DNA of 64,000 bases, from positions 41,616,306-41,680,305 of the forward strand of contig OY294070.1 of NCBI GenBank assembly GCA_958510875.1, written 5' to 3'. A program made the translations under genes and the position numbers. Positions 53,830-64,000 of the stretch are shown in pieces (positions within the stretch are counted from its first letter, which is position 1; each line of letters starts with the position of its first letter). The stretch comes from Endomychus coccineus (taxonomy: Eukaryota; Arthropoda; Insecta; Coleoptera; Endomychidae). The notes beneath the pieces are model-generated. The model did no database searches and was not told the DNA's origin. It was given only the letters and a program-made list of their open reading frames with translations.

Positions 53830-55485
53830 TTCTTAATGCATGATTGTTGAAAGAAGCCTTCGAAAACCTTGGACATGTTATATTACATTTTATCAACTCT
53901 TCTCTTGAATATGGAACATGTTCAGATAGTTTCCATTACACCAATACCGAAAATTTCAAATACCATAAATGCAAATAATTTTAGACCCATAAATACATTA
54001 CCAACTCTTGAGGAAGTGATAGAATTGGCAGCTCATACACAGCTGATAAACTATTTGAATAGTAATAATATTCTTAGTGAGCACCAATCAGGATTCAGGA
54101 AGAGTTATTCATGTGAAACAGCTCTGCAATATACTTTATCAAATTGGAAAAAACAACTAGATGAAAACACATATGTTATTGCAGTTTTTCTAGATTTGAA
54201 ACGTGCATTTGAAACAATTGATAGACATATTTTATTACGTAAACTGAGGTATTATGGAGTTGCTGGCACCGTTTATAATTGGATGGAAAATTATCTGGAT
54301 AACCGAAGTCAAGAATCAAAAATTAGCTCAACTTATTCCAATAATTTAAGTGATAATATCGGAGTACCTCAAGGTCGATGATACTTTGGTGTATTGTGCA
54401 AAGTTTAGATCAAGCTATATTAAAAATTAACAACACATTAGCAAATATTGAAAGATATATGCATACGAATAAACTTAAATTAAATGTAGCTAAAACCAAA
54501 TAATAATAATAATGATTGTTACAACTAAATATAAATACAATAATATACTTGTGAATTCGATTGATATACTGGTTGAAAATATATCTTTGGAGATTGTAGA
54601 AGAAGAATTCAAGTACCTAGGATTTATGATAGATAATACATTCAATAGTCATGGAGAATATGCCATTAAAAAAATTTAAAAAAATTAACTTTTTTCAAGA
54701 ATTGCAAAAGCGCTGTCCATGTTTGCTAGAGTAACAATTTACAATTCCATTATAAAACCTGACTTTGACAATTGTGCAACAATAATTTACCTATTTAACC
54801 ACAACCGAATTTCCCAAATGCAAAAGCTTCAAAATAGAGGAATAAGATTAATACTGAAATGTACTAGATATACTCCAATTAATCTGATGTTAGATACACT
54901 ACAATGGTTTTAAGTTAGTACTCGTTTATTTTACATGAGTATGACTTTCATTTATAAATTGATCAAAGACCTACTTCCTTCCTATTTCAAAGAATTCTTA
55001 ATAAGAAATGAGGAAATTCATATCTATAGCACAAGAACTGAAGACTGACTTTCATACTCACAGAACAAATTCTAGTATGAGCATGAGATCACTATTTTTT
55101 AAAGGGCTAAATGAATTCAATATGTTAAAACTCCATGATTGTTGGACGTTTGGGTATTGTATTGGAGTGTTTATAACATCTTTGTGAAAAAATCTCAATT
55201 AAATCTCGTTTAAATTTTTTTTTTCTAGCTTATTATTATCCGCAATCTGTATTATTAGGTATCTGTTGACTTTGTTAAATTTTAGTATTATTGTTATAGG
55301 TTTTTAAATCGTCTTGTATAACTATGAACTACTAGTGGAATTGTTGTATTTATGTTTATATTTTTATACTTTTATTTTTATTTTCATTTTTATTTCCATA
55401 TATGTATGTATGTATGTGATGTAAGATTTCTTATGTATACTCGAGATATTTGTATATTAGGCTTCCTATTTTAATAAACTACTAC
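53830..55485 (+). pseudogene. LINE ORF2 remnant (RT and C-terminus)
   Basis: 53869-54381 is an open RT segment: VSITPIPKISNTINANNFRP, then QLINYLNSNNILSEHQSGFR, then AVFLDLKRAFETIDRHILLR, ending at NIGVPQGR. The catalytic YxDD region is deleted at 54381. It is followed by TNKLKLNVAKTK, EEFKYLGFMIDNTF and a C-terminal segment at 54719-54913 (KLQNRGIRLILKCTRYTPIN). The tail reaches about 55485. Confidence 0.75.
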
Positions 55486-55489
55486 TAAT

Positions 55490-56690
55490 AACAGTTAAGT
55501 ACTTAATAAATCATTGTTTAAACAATGAAGTTCGCGTTTTTGAAAACAAAAATTATGAAGAGGAGCATTTTCTAACATTATAATTCACCATAATCTGGTT
55601 GCGGTCCTGAAAAAACTATTTCAAAAGTTACCCTGACTGGTAACAATTTTCAATATATTGTAGCAAATATGTGTCTTATTTATATTTTATTATTCGATTT
55701 GTAATAAATTTGTAAGTAACGTAGACAATCAAGAATATAGACAATATTTTATTGTCTCTCATGAGTATCGAAACATTCACACATTAAAATAAAATTCAAA
55801 ATCCCGTTCTCTTCTTCAAATATCAATATCTTTATAAATGCCAAATTTGGTAGGTTTAAGACATTTCAAAAAGTAAGTGGGCTTGAGTGAAACAATGTTA
55901 GTACTATATCTGTTTAATTTTCTTCTCAATTCTATATCTAGTTTTCATAAAAGTGAAATATTGATTTAAATGTATTAATAATTTAAATCATAACACAATA
56001 AAAATTGAAATGTATCATAACGTTCCATGTTTAATCAGATATTTGCGGTGACATGCACACTAACTAGAACCACTAGAATTTCCGGTGTTATTTTTATCGT
56101 AACCTTTCCGTCTGAAACTTATGATTATTTTAATAAACGTGTTACAATTTTATTGCCTCATTCGTACGATAATCAGCATTTAATAACGCAATTGATTATT
56201 TTTAATTATATTATTAATTAGCGAGAGTTTTTTATCAAACTGTTATATATGATAAACATCCAGTCATCAAAGCATTGCACCTGTACTAAAAACGATAATT
56301 TTCCGATACAAATTACAAGCACAATAATAGAACAATTTCAACAGGAAAATGTTTCATTCAAGCACACTAGTTTTTCTAACTGGTGGAATAAGATAACATT
56401 TTCATGAGAATTGTATAAAAACTCCGTTGGGAGAAGGAAATTTATATATCACGGGTCGAAAGCTGAAAACTATGTTTTTACATGTAAAAAAATTAATCTA
56501 CTAAATTTTGCAATAGAAGTATTTGCAACACCAAAATTTCCAGTAGGAAACTAACTGATCCGAAAACTTCAAAATATTGACATAAAGGACTATGTGAGTC
56601 ACAGAATAATTAATTTAATGTAACCTGATTATAAAGTAACTATGGTTCATGATGACATAGATTTTAGGATTATCTGTATCGCAACAAAAA
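55490..56690. other. no recognisable gene
   Basis: AT-rich. Short frames such as 56027-56221 show no family features. Confidence 0.4.
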
Positions 56691-57450
56691 TGTCTCTTCT
56701 GCCATATTGGAGACTCTGACATCCACGTTCCTATAAGTGTTCACTATTGTCCAGTAGAAATTTCAAAAATGACGTGCTCAATATTGTTTGTCCACACTCG
56801 GTGTCATCTGTCAGTAGGCTCCAATATGGCGGACTGTATACTGTGTTCTACGTGGACAAGGTGAAAAGTCTAGAAACAGATCAAAAATCGCAGGGGGCCA
56901 AATCTGGAGAATATGGTGGATGAGGAAGGAATTCGTAGCGCAATTCATGCAATTTTACCATTGCGCCAGCGGACCTGGGCATCGGGGCGTTGTCCTAGTT
57001 GAAGAGCACTTTTTCATGCCAAATGCGGCAGCTTTCGCTTCAAATCGACGTCGAATCTATCCAACAGCTCTGCATAATATAGGTGGGTGATCGTTTTCCC
57101 CTTCTCAAGGTAATCGATATGGACGTGATACCGTGTGCATCCCAAAAAAGTGTTGCCATGACTTTGTTGCCGATAAGCCCACTTTGGACTTTTTCGCCTT
57201 CGATTCGCCAGGACAAGTCCACTGTTTCAACTGTTCTTTGGTGTGTTGTAATGGATTCATGTTTCGTCCACGGTTACGAAACGGCATAAAAAAACATAGC
57301 CAAATACTCCTTTGAAGTTATCACAGTGTCGCGCTTGTTGTCAACAGAGAGCAAATGCGGCACCCATTTAGCAGATGGCTTTCTCATATTCAAAAATGTA
57401 TGCAAAATGTTCCTACCCGTTCTAGTCCTAGAGCCCAGAGCTCCCAGACA
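56690..57450 (-). pseudogene. mariner transposase remnant
   Basis: On the minus strand: MRKPSAKWVPHLLSVDNKR and TSKEYLAMF (57400-57300). Then FVTVDET where the first catalytic aspartate survives but the following Trp is a stop. Then KVMATLFWDAHGITS (second aspartate) and a tail equivalent to DNAPxHxSA and HELRYEFLPHPPYSPDLAP in shifted frames (about 56990-56910). This order is specific to Tc1/mariner, mariner branch. Frameshifts and stops make it inactive. Confidence 0.85.
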
Positions 57451-58839
57451 TACTTTATTTTCTGAAAGACAAAATGTGAGGCCTCGAGTAGTGTTCGTAT
57501 GTACATTGAATGTCAGCATACCTGCTACGTTGGTCAGACGGCCGATTTACAGGTACCAGGTGAGAAAGGTAACTAAAAATAAGAGTAACTTAACTTAAAT
57601 TCTGATGGTTGATTTTTATATATATTCCATAAAATATTATTACAAAATAATATTCAACACTGCCAGACACTTTCCGCCGGCCATAGCTTCCGCCAGACGC
57701 TTTAAAGCTTCCAAAAAAATAGTTGAACTTTACTTATATTCTGACACGTGATTTTCATATATGTTACTTAGGGGACTATTTCAAACATACATTTGTTCAG
57801 CAAGACAAATCATAAAGGCCAAACATCCCCCCAGCCACCAAAAACATTCATCCGTGAGTATGAGCGCGACGGAACTATGCTCGTGCTTTGGAGCGAGTGA
57901 GTGACTGAGAGATTTCCTCCTCTTAAACTTAGTATTAAGAGTACAGTATTATGCCGTGTCCTTTGAACTGCTTTTGATGTGAATGAAAGTCTTTAATAAT
58001 AACTTGATGATGTATTTAAATATGCAATTGAAATTTTCTCAATTATGAAGATAACTTAGATTTAAAACATTAAATATTAATTTCGGGCACTTTTGCAGGT
58101 TAAATGTATGTGAGATGTATATTCATAACCAGAAATACACTTGTTATAATGATAGAAAAAGAACTACCACTTGAAACGGGGTCTTCCCCGCCCAAAAACA
58201 CAGCTCCTATTTTCACCACTTTATGCGATTTACAGATATTCAAATTTTTACAACCAATGTGGGAACGACGTAATCGTCTCCATAATTGTTTACGTACGTA
58301 CCTACATAAGAACACACAGACATCATCTCAAAAATAATCTAGATGGTTTCAGAAAGACTAGATCGATCAGTAACCCCACAAACTTATGCTTCTAGACAGC
58401 TGTTTCGCTCTTCTCATAGAAAATAGTAGAATGATCTCCGTTGAAGGTAGACATAATCGGCCAACAGCATGGTAAAAAGACCAAATATCTCACGCCATCT
58501 ATTTATAGATGTTTCACTAGGAAATCAAACAATGTACGACATTGAGTGATATATTTCTCAAAAATTACAGGGAATGTGAGACCACTTGAGTGCAGCTGTC
58601 TAGAACTACAAGTTAGTAGCGTTACTGATCGATCTATGCTGAAGAGATTTTATCATTGTTATCTGACAAAATTCAGCATGAGATGAATGAATATATTCAT
58701 ATATTCATTTATATGTAATTTCTTAACTTACAATACTTCCCTTATTTAGATTTAAATAAAAAAAATATTAAAAAATTGATTTTCACTAACACAGAAGAAG
58801 CTTCTTCAATCATATATTACAAAGTTAAAAATGATAGGT
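57451..58839. other. no recognisable gene
   Basis: Includes short frames at 58104-58395 on both strands with no recognisable motif. Nothing convincing. Confidence 0.4.
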
Positions 58840-59765
58840 CACATTAAAACATATGCTTATTATTTTCGTCTTTACGTACGTTTCGATCTTACGACCATCA
58901 TCAAAAATTGTATCAATGTCTATAACATGATTACTTAAAACTAATTGTATCAAGCACAAAGCGTCAGTTTGTTTTAACTATATGAATATGTATCAAGTTC
59001 CCACTACTTGGCAATTTTCTTATAAACTACGAAGTCATTTCAAGCAATGTTTGAATAAGACTGAAATCAAAAAATATAACGCTCAAGTATCCACCAGATG
59101 TTGAAGATTTATGAGGTAATATTACCATTTAAGCATTCCACTTAAAATATACTTTTAACATTTTAAAGACGCATGTAGGAATTTGCAAGAGTTTTCATTA
59201 ATTAAATTAATATAAATCTGACTTAATGATTGAACGAGTGCTCTATGAGCAGACATAAAACGTGACATGGATTCACGTTTTATGTGAATTATCTCCAGAA
59301 TAGATCTTTTATAAGCAAGGGCGGTGAAATTTTCCAAGCTTTTGTTTCTAGTACTATACTTATGACCATACATTCTTTTTTACAAATATTATTTATAGAT
59401 TCCTGTATAAGTCCCACCGCAATCTAAACAATGTAATTTGTAGACTGTGTGGGCTTCTTTATCTTTAGGTATTAAAGGTTTTGGATTTGAAAAATATTTA
59501 CCAACACAATTAGTAGGTTTATGCGCAATAATTATATCATACTTCTTCAAATATTTCTCAATTTTGTCTGAGGTCTATAAAATTATCTGTGTTATGTTAT
59601 TTATATATGACGTTCCATTATAGATTTTGTTTATTCTCTCTTTAATGATTAATGATGGGGTTGTAAAATATATTTGGGTAGCCATTCATTTCCAGTGTAC
59701 TAGAAATAAGAAGAATATGTGTTAGTGTTGCCTATTTCCTGAGAATTTATATATAATTTATACAT
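58840..59765 (-). mobile_element. Penelope-like element, family B, copy 4 (3' part)
   Basis: Minus strand. The GIY-YIG tail at 59373-59155 (MYGHKYSTRNKSLENFTALA) follows degenerate endonuclease sequence at 59400-59690. The 3' pseudo-LTR at 58850-58915 contains GATGATGGTCG and GATCGAAACGTACGTAAAG on the minus strand. A second pseudo-LTR edge is at about 59715-59765 (AATATGTGTTAGTG, CCTGAGAATT). Confidence 0.65.
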
Positions 59766-59779
59766 GGGTCAAGAATCAT

Positions 59780-60000
59780 TATTAATTCTAATTTATTTAA
59801 TTTGAAACCTTTGGTTTGATTATATAAAATGTTTAGACTATCTAAATTAGGAAAGGTATGACCTGTTTTGTTGAGACTGAAAGAAGGAAAATGTTCTTGA
59901 TACCTAAGTTTAAAATTACGATAAGCTCTACCGTTAAGTTATCACAGTCTGGGCAAATTAGTTTATAAACTCCAAGTTTACTTTAGCATTATATATAAGA
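59780..60000 (-). pseudogene. PLE endonuclease fragment
   Basis: The minus strand gives GVYKLICPDCD (start of the GIY-YIG domain) and then, in another phase, FKLRYQEHFPSFSLNKTGHT, the usual continuation. Confidence 0.5.
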
Positions 60001-60119
60001 TGGCAGAGTTTATTTAGTGGCTTGAAACTGATTTTAAAATTATGGCATGATAAAATGTTAACAATATTTTCGATTACGGAACCAAAATACGTCAAAGAAA
60101 TGAATTTTTCAAATAGTTT

Positions 60120-61470
60120 TCGTGAAAATTCATATCTAGTTTTAATGAAAAATACGTTTGTAATAAATTTTCACAAACATTTTTTTTATTAAACAAAACG
60201 TGACATGTTTCACCTTTCACCACACGGTGGCTTTATCAAGCAATGGTTTTACAAACTATGGTTTATCACTTAAATATTAATATTAAGATTAAGAAAGAGG
60301 GGATGAGTGAGGTACGTGAACGATAGGGTAATAATTACTTACAAATAAATATAATAATGGAGAATTGGTGGAATCTTTCTCATCATTTAAAAGGTTTCTT
60401 GTATTCTTAAACTTATTAATTTCAATTAATATTAAACTATTATAAAAAGATTAATTTATTGGCATCGGTATATTGACGATATATTAACATTTGATGAAAC
60501 ACGAAGACAATTAGATTCTTTCATTCAACATTTGAATAATTCTATACCCCAAAATTAAATTCACGATTAAAATAGAAGTGAATGAAAATATTAAATTTTG
60601 GGGTTAACCACAACTAAATTAAATAGTAAACATTCCTTTCCAATATACCATAAGCCTTCACATACGGACATTATTATCCACAAAAATTCAAACCATCCTA
60701 TACAACATAAACTGGCAGTTCTTCAAAGTATGATACATAGATTTGTTAATATCCCCATGACAGAATTAAATTATAAGGAATTTTCAATTAACAGATAGCA
60801 ACAAATCACGGCTATAACGAAAAAATTGTGATTGATTTACTTAAGAAAAAAGATTATAATAATGAGGCAGTGAAGTTAGTTTACCCTAGTACAGTTATTA
60901 TAGATCAATAATAGATGTATGTAAATTTCCTGATAATGTACGCAATTTACTTAAAAAACACAATGTTACCACTTAAAACGTCTTGACTTCCGGATGGATT
61001 CCGCGTCACAATAGCACGACTTGATGCCGACGTTTCGCCAACCATTATAGGTGGCATCTTCAGGGCAGGCTTGAGGCTTGAACTGAAACCGTCGGATCAA
61101 GTCGTGCTATTGTGACGCGGAATACATCCGGAAGCCAAGATTTGTCAAGATTAGCTTTCCGCGGAAGTCTACTATTCAAGATACAATGCTACCACATCTT
61201 TTAGAACAAATAATACAACAAAGATAAGAATTAAAAAGATCAAGAATCAGGAGTATACAACGAAGAGTGTAAAGATTGTGATAAATTCTATACAGGCCAG
61301 ACAGGAAGATATTTCAAAACTAGAATTAAAGAACATTTTAATTTGAACAAACCATTGTTTGATAAAGCCACCGTGTGATGAAATATATCACGTTTTGCTT
61401 AATAAAAACGAAGTTTGTGAAAATTTATTACAAATGTGTTTTTTATTAAAACTATAAATGAATTTTGTTG
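60120..61470 (+). mobile_element. Penelope-like element, family C, with inverted pseudo-LTRs
   Basis: The ends at about 60130-60245 and 61355-61470 are inverted copies (CACGGTGGCTTTATCAAG against TTGATAAAGCCACCGTG). Between them on the plus strand: RYIDDILTFD-like catalytic box at about 60465-60490, then TRLN and PSHTDIIIHKNSNHPIQHKL (60598-60798), then the endonuclease start CKDCDKFYTGQTGRYFKTRI at about 61260-61325. Decayed; lacks the RT N-terminal half. Interrupted by a PLE-A fragment. Confidence 0.75.
60973..61192. repeat. PLE-A terminal hairpin inserted in PLE-C
   Basis: 220 bp. Both halves carry the same end in opposite orientation (CCGGATGGATTCCGCGTCAC and GTGACGCGGAATACATCCGG). Flanked by 13-bp near-identical direct repeats ACAATGTTACCAC (60960-60972) and ACAATGCTACCAC (61193-61205). 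Confidence 0.8.
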
Positions 61471-61614
61471 ATACAAATATGTGTTATATGTACTGGTAAA
61501 TATTGTAATAATTTAATTGTAATTGTTTGCGGTTAATTTATTTTGTTATTTGATCTACAGAAAAACCATTATTGATAGCTATGGAAATGGATTGATTTAT
61601 TGATAGCTATGGAA

Positions 61615-62170
61615 ATGGATTGATTTTGATGGGACAAGGTGCATTCTCTTCAGAAAATTGATTATAAACAATAAATAAACAATAAAAACGCAAAATTGAA
61701 CCGTTTTTGATCGGATAAAGACTATTTTTGGTGATCAGTGAACATGTGAAAGTAGTTAAACAAATAGTTGAATTAACTTCATTTGTTATAAACAATTTAT
61801 TTATTAACAAAATAGATGAATTCGACCAAAAATCCCAGTTTAGGGTCGTTTTCGGATAATTTTGGTATTTTGAGTTCGATTTTATCGTCAATATCGTCGA
61901 AAGTATACCCACAAATTTGCTAATTTGCTTATTCATTATTAAATATAATAATTTGACCAAAATGTCGAGTTTATAGTCGTTGTTGGACAATTTTGGCCGC
62001 CTGAGTACGATTTTATTGCTATTATGGTCTTTGAATGCATACATAAAATTTTTGATTGCATTTTAATTGTTTATTTATTGTTTATAAGCAATATAAACCG
62101 CAATTTTATTTGTGGTCAACTTTTTTTCTGATGACATTCTGAAAGGAATGCACTTTGTCCCATCAAAATC
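61615..62170. repeat. interspersed repeat R1, copy 2, with inverted ends
   Basis: Begins GATTTTGATGGGACAAGGTG and ends with the complement CACTTTGTCCCATCAAAATC, an imperfect terminal inverted repeat of about 30 bp. The interior matches 33400-33670. A tandem duplication (ATTGATAGCTATGGAAATGG twice, 61570-61620) lies at its left edge. Confidence 0.7.
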
Positions 62171-62204
62171 GATTCTTTTCCCAAGGATTTACGGGTTTCC
62201 CCTA

Positions 62205-62345
62205 ATTAGTGAGGTGTTCTTTTGACAATGGTATTGGGAATGCATAATTGAGTGATCTGCTGCTAATTTATAGCTACGGGAGACTAAACGATGAATTAGG
62301 AATAGTTTTGTCTGTAAACGTGCTTTTTCCAAAGGCACATTCAGA
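62205..62345 (-). pseudogene. inverted PLE fragment
   Basis: In reverse complement it matches the plus-strand PLE piece at 63780-63870 (ATAAATTAGCAGCA, AATACCATTGT, GAACACCTCAC). Together with the next entry it makes a second inverted PLE arrangement, like the dimer at 35642-38241. Confidence 0.6.
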
Positions 62346-62359
62346 CAACTGAATTCCTT

Positions 62360-62520
62360 TTTTTTATCTATTAATCAGCTTCATCCCAATATTAAATTTA
62401 CGTTGAAAACAGAAAAAGATGGGAGAATCAACTTTTCAGATTTAACACTAATACGTATGAATAAAATAAACTTCAACATTTACAGAAATCACACGTTCAC
62501 AGATACCACTATTCCTGAAA
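62360..62520 (+). pseudogene. PLE RT C-terminal fragment
   Basis: Reads LHPNIKFTLKTEKDGRINF, then LTLIRMN..INFNIYRNHTF. This is the region after the YxDD box. The gene resumes at 63765 beyond a foldback insertion. Confidence 0.65.
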
Positions 62521-63757
62521 GTCTAGGAGCCAGAGCGATATTGATGGTCTGAACATTAACCCGATGGCACTATCGTTAGAGGACGGTTCAATGACCAATT
62601 CATCTCACAGACCGAATTTTCGCCGGCTACTAGATCTCGAAATACAGCCTCCGTAAATTGTTTATTTTTTGACTGGAGGTTAACCCTTTCCAAGTTTTGG
62701 TTACTTGAAAAGCGTGCCATTCTTATACACTTCCACCATGTGCCATCATTTTTTATCGTGTCCGTTTATCAGGCTGACCAGTTAAAATTAGACCGAAAAT
62801 GAACTGCAAGTTAACCCTCCCAAACCTGATGGAAAATGTTCATTGGTGTTGGCAATTGTTAAGATAGATACCCTATGCCATCAAAAGTTATCAATCCATT
62901 TTCGGGTAATTGGCCATTTTTGGACCAAAAATGTTTTTTTCTCATTTTGTGGCTAAACCTTGTGAATTACAAGGTAACATGATGGCACCATGTTAAATGA
63001 CTTTATTGGAGGTCAAATAAAGATTCAAAATTATTGCCATCACTCCTTGCCTATTTCAACGCCCCAAAATCCCCTAAAACCACCCCCAAAAAAATATGAA
63101 TAATATGGATAATATGACCAATTTTATGATAAATTAGTCAGAGATTCCGGCAGGGTTTAAAATCGAAACGACAGTTTTTTTGATTTTGTTTTGTTTTGGG
63201 GGAGGTTATAGGGGGTTTTGGGGGGTTGAAATAGGCAAGGAGTGATAGCAATAATTTTAAATCTCTATTTGGCCTCCAATAAAATTATTCAACATGGTGC
63301 CATCATGTTATCTTGTAACTCGCAAGTTTTAGCCACAAAAAGAAACAATTTTGGTCCAAATAATGGCCAGTTCCTCGGAAATGGACCGATAACTTTTGAT
63401 GGCATAGGGTATGTTAACAATTACCAGCACCAATGAACATTTTCCACCAGGTTTGGGAGGGTTAACTTGCAGTCCATTTTCGGTCCAATTTTAACTGGTG
63501 GCCTGATAAATGGGCACGATAAAAAATGATGGCACATGGTGGAAGTCTATAAGAATGGCATGCTTTTCATGTAACCGCAACTTGTAAAGGGTTAACCCCC
63601 AGTCAAAAAAAAAATTGCGGATGCTATATCTCGAGATCTAGAAGCCGGCGAAAATTCGGTCTGTGAGATGAATTGGTCATTGAACCGTTCTCTAACGATA
63701 AACCATAGTGCCATCGGGTTAATGTTCAGACCATCATATCGCTCTGGCTCCTAGACT
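62521..63757. mobile_element. 1.24-kb foldback element inside a PLE
   Basis: Ends GTCTAGGAGCCAGAGCGATA and its complement. The arms run 62521 to about 63100 and about 63180 to 63757, with matching blocks GGTCTGAACATTAACCCGATGG, CGAATTTTCGCCGG and CCCCAAAATCCCC. The middle is under 100 bp, so almost the entire element is one hairpin. Confidence 0.85.
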
Positions 63758-64000
63758 ATAATTCATCGGTTAGTCACCGTAGACATAAATTAGCAGCATA
63801 TCATTCAATGATTCATTAGCATTTTCAATACCATTGTTAAATGAACACCTCACTATTGCGTTGGACATAATAAAATGAATAGCTATCAATAACGATTTTT
63901 CGGTAGAACAAATAACAAAATTAATTAACCGTAATCAACAACAATTAACTGATTACAATATTTATACGTATATAAAACACATAGATGTATCAACAAAATT
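63758..64000 (+). pseudogene. PLE linker fragment continuing from 62520
   Basis: RRHKLAAYHSMIH, then an in-phase tail with IAINNDFSVEQITKLINRNQ in another frame, the usual sequence between the PLE RT and its endonuclease. It runs off the window end. Confidence 0.6.

Noticed and set aside
57083..57598. Plus-strand frames over the mariner remnant
   Set aside because: The minus strand has the ordered mariner motifs; the plus frames are shadows.

Overview
This is an AT-rich, repeat-dense piece of an insect nuclear genome. No intact ordinary host gene is visible. It is almost entirely mobile DNA, much of it nested: non-LTR retrotransposons (LINEs), several families of Penelope-like elements (PLEs), LTR-retrotransposon gag/protease remnants, a Helentron, hAT and mariner remnants and large foldback elements. 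A nuclear mitochondrial insertion (about 31.3-31.87 kb) has the order trnI - trnQ(minus) - trnM - nad2 and TGA read as Trp, the ancestral insect arrangement. The nad2 text looks beetle-like, but that is only an impression.

The centrepiece is a 12,125-bp Maverick/Polinton at 17704-29828. It has a perfect 6-bp target duplication (AAGCTG), termini beginning AG and ending CT, terminal inverted repeats (TIRs) of about 1.2-1.3 kb, and a largely intact gene set. Right to left on the minus strand: packaging ATPase, DUF8207-like protein, coiled-coil fibre-like protein, DDE integrase with chromodomain, PLA2/membrane-lytic minor protein, adenain-like protease, penton-like minor capsid protein, double-jelly-roll major capsid protein, and a spliced MSV199/DUF3627-type regulator. 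One plus-strand gene at the left encodes a signal-peptide/transmembrane protein. Protein-primed DNA polymerase B, a hallmark of Polintons, is absent and there is no room for it. The element therefore looks like a compact virus-like transposon that keeps morphogenesis and integration but must borrow replication. Its TIRs and right subterminal region are packed with palindromic CAGCTG, CACGTG and TGACGTCA sites. It sits inside the gag gene of an LTR retrotransposon, whose two halves are at 17562-17703 and 29829-30268.

Layout: 0-1.6 kb, remnant of a multicopy arthropod protein; 2.3-10.6 kb, three LINE remnants plus a THAP-domain exon inside a small inverted repeat; 12.8-15.6 kb, PLE; 16.5-17.6 kb, LINE; 17.7-29.8 kb, Polinton; 29.8-31.1 kb, gag/protease; 31.1-31.9 kb, mitochondrial insert; 32.5-38.4 kb, LINE, LTR-element and PLE insertions including an inverted PLE dimer; 38.4-42 kb, palindromic structure around a Helentron; 42.4-48.5 kb, PLE and a foldback nested in a LINE, then PLE and hAT; 50-53.2 kb, repeats and an R2-like LINE; 53.8-55.5 kb, LINE; 56.7-57.5 kb, mariner; 58.8-64 kb, PLE fragments and a second foldback.

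All calls come from reading the sequence and remembered family motifs. No database search was run.
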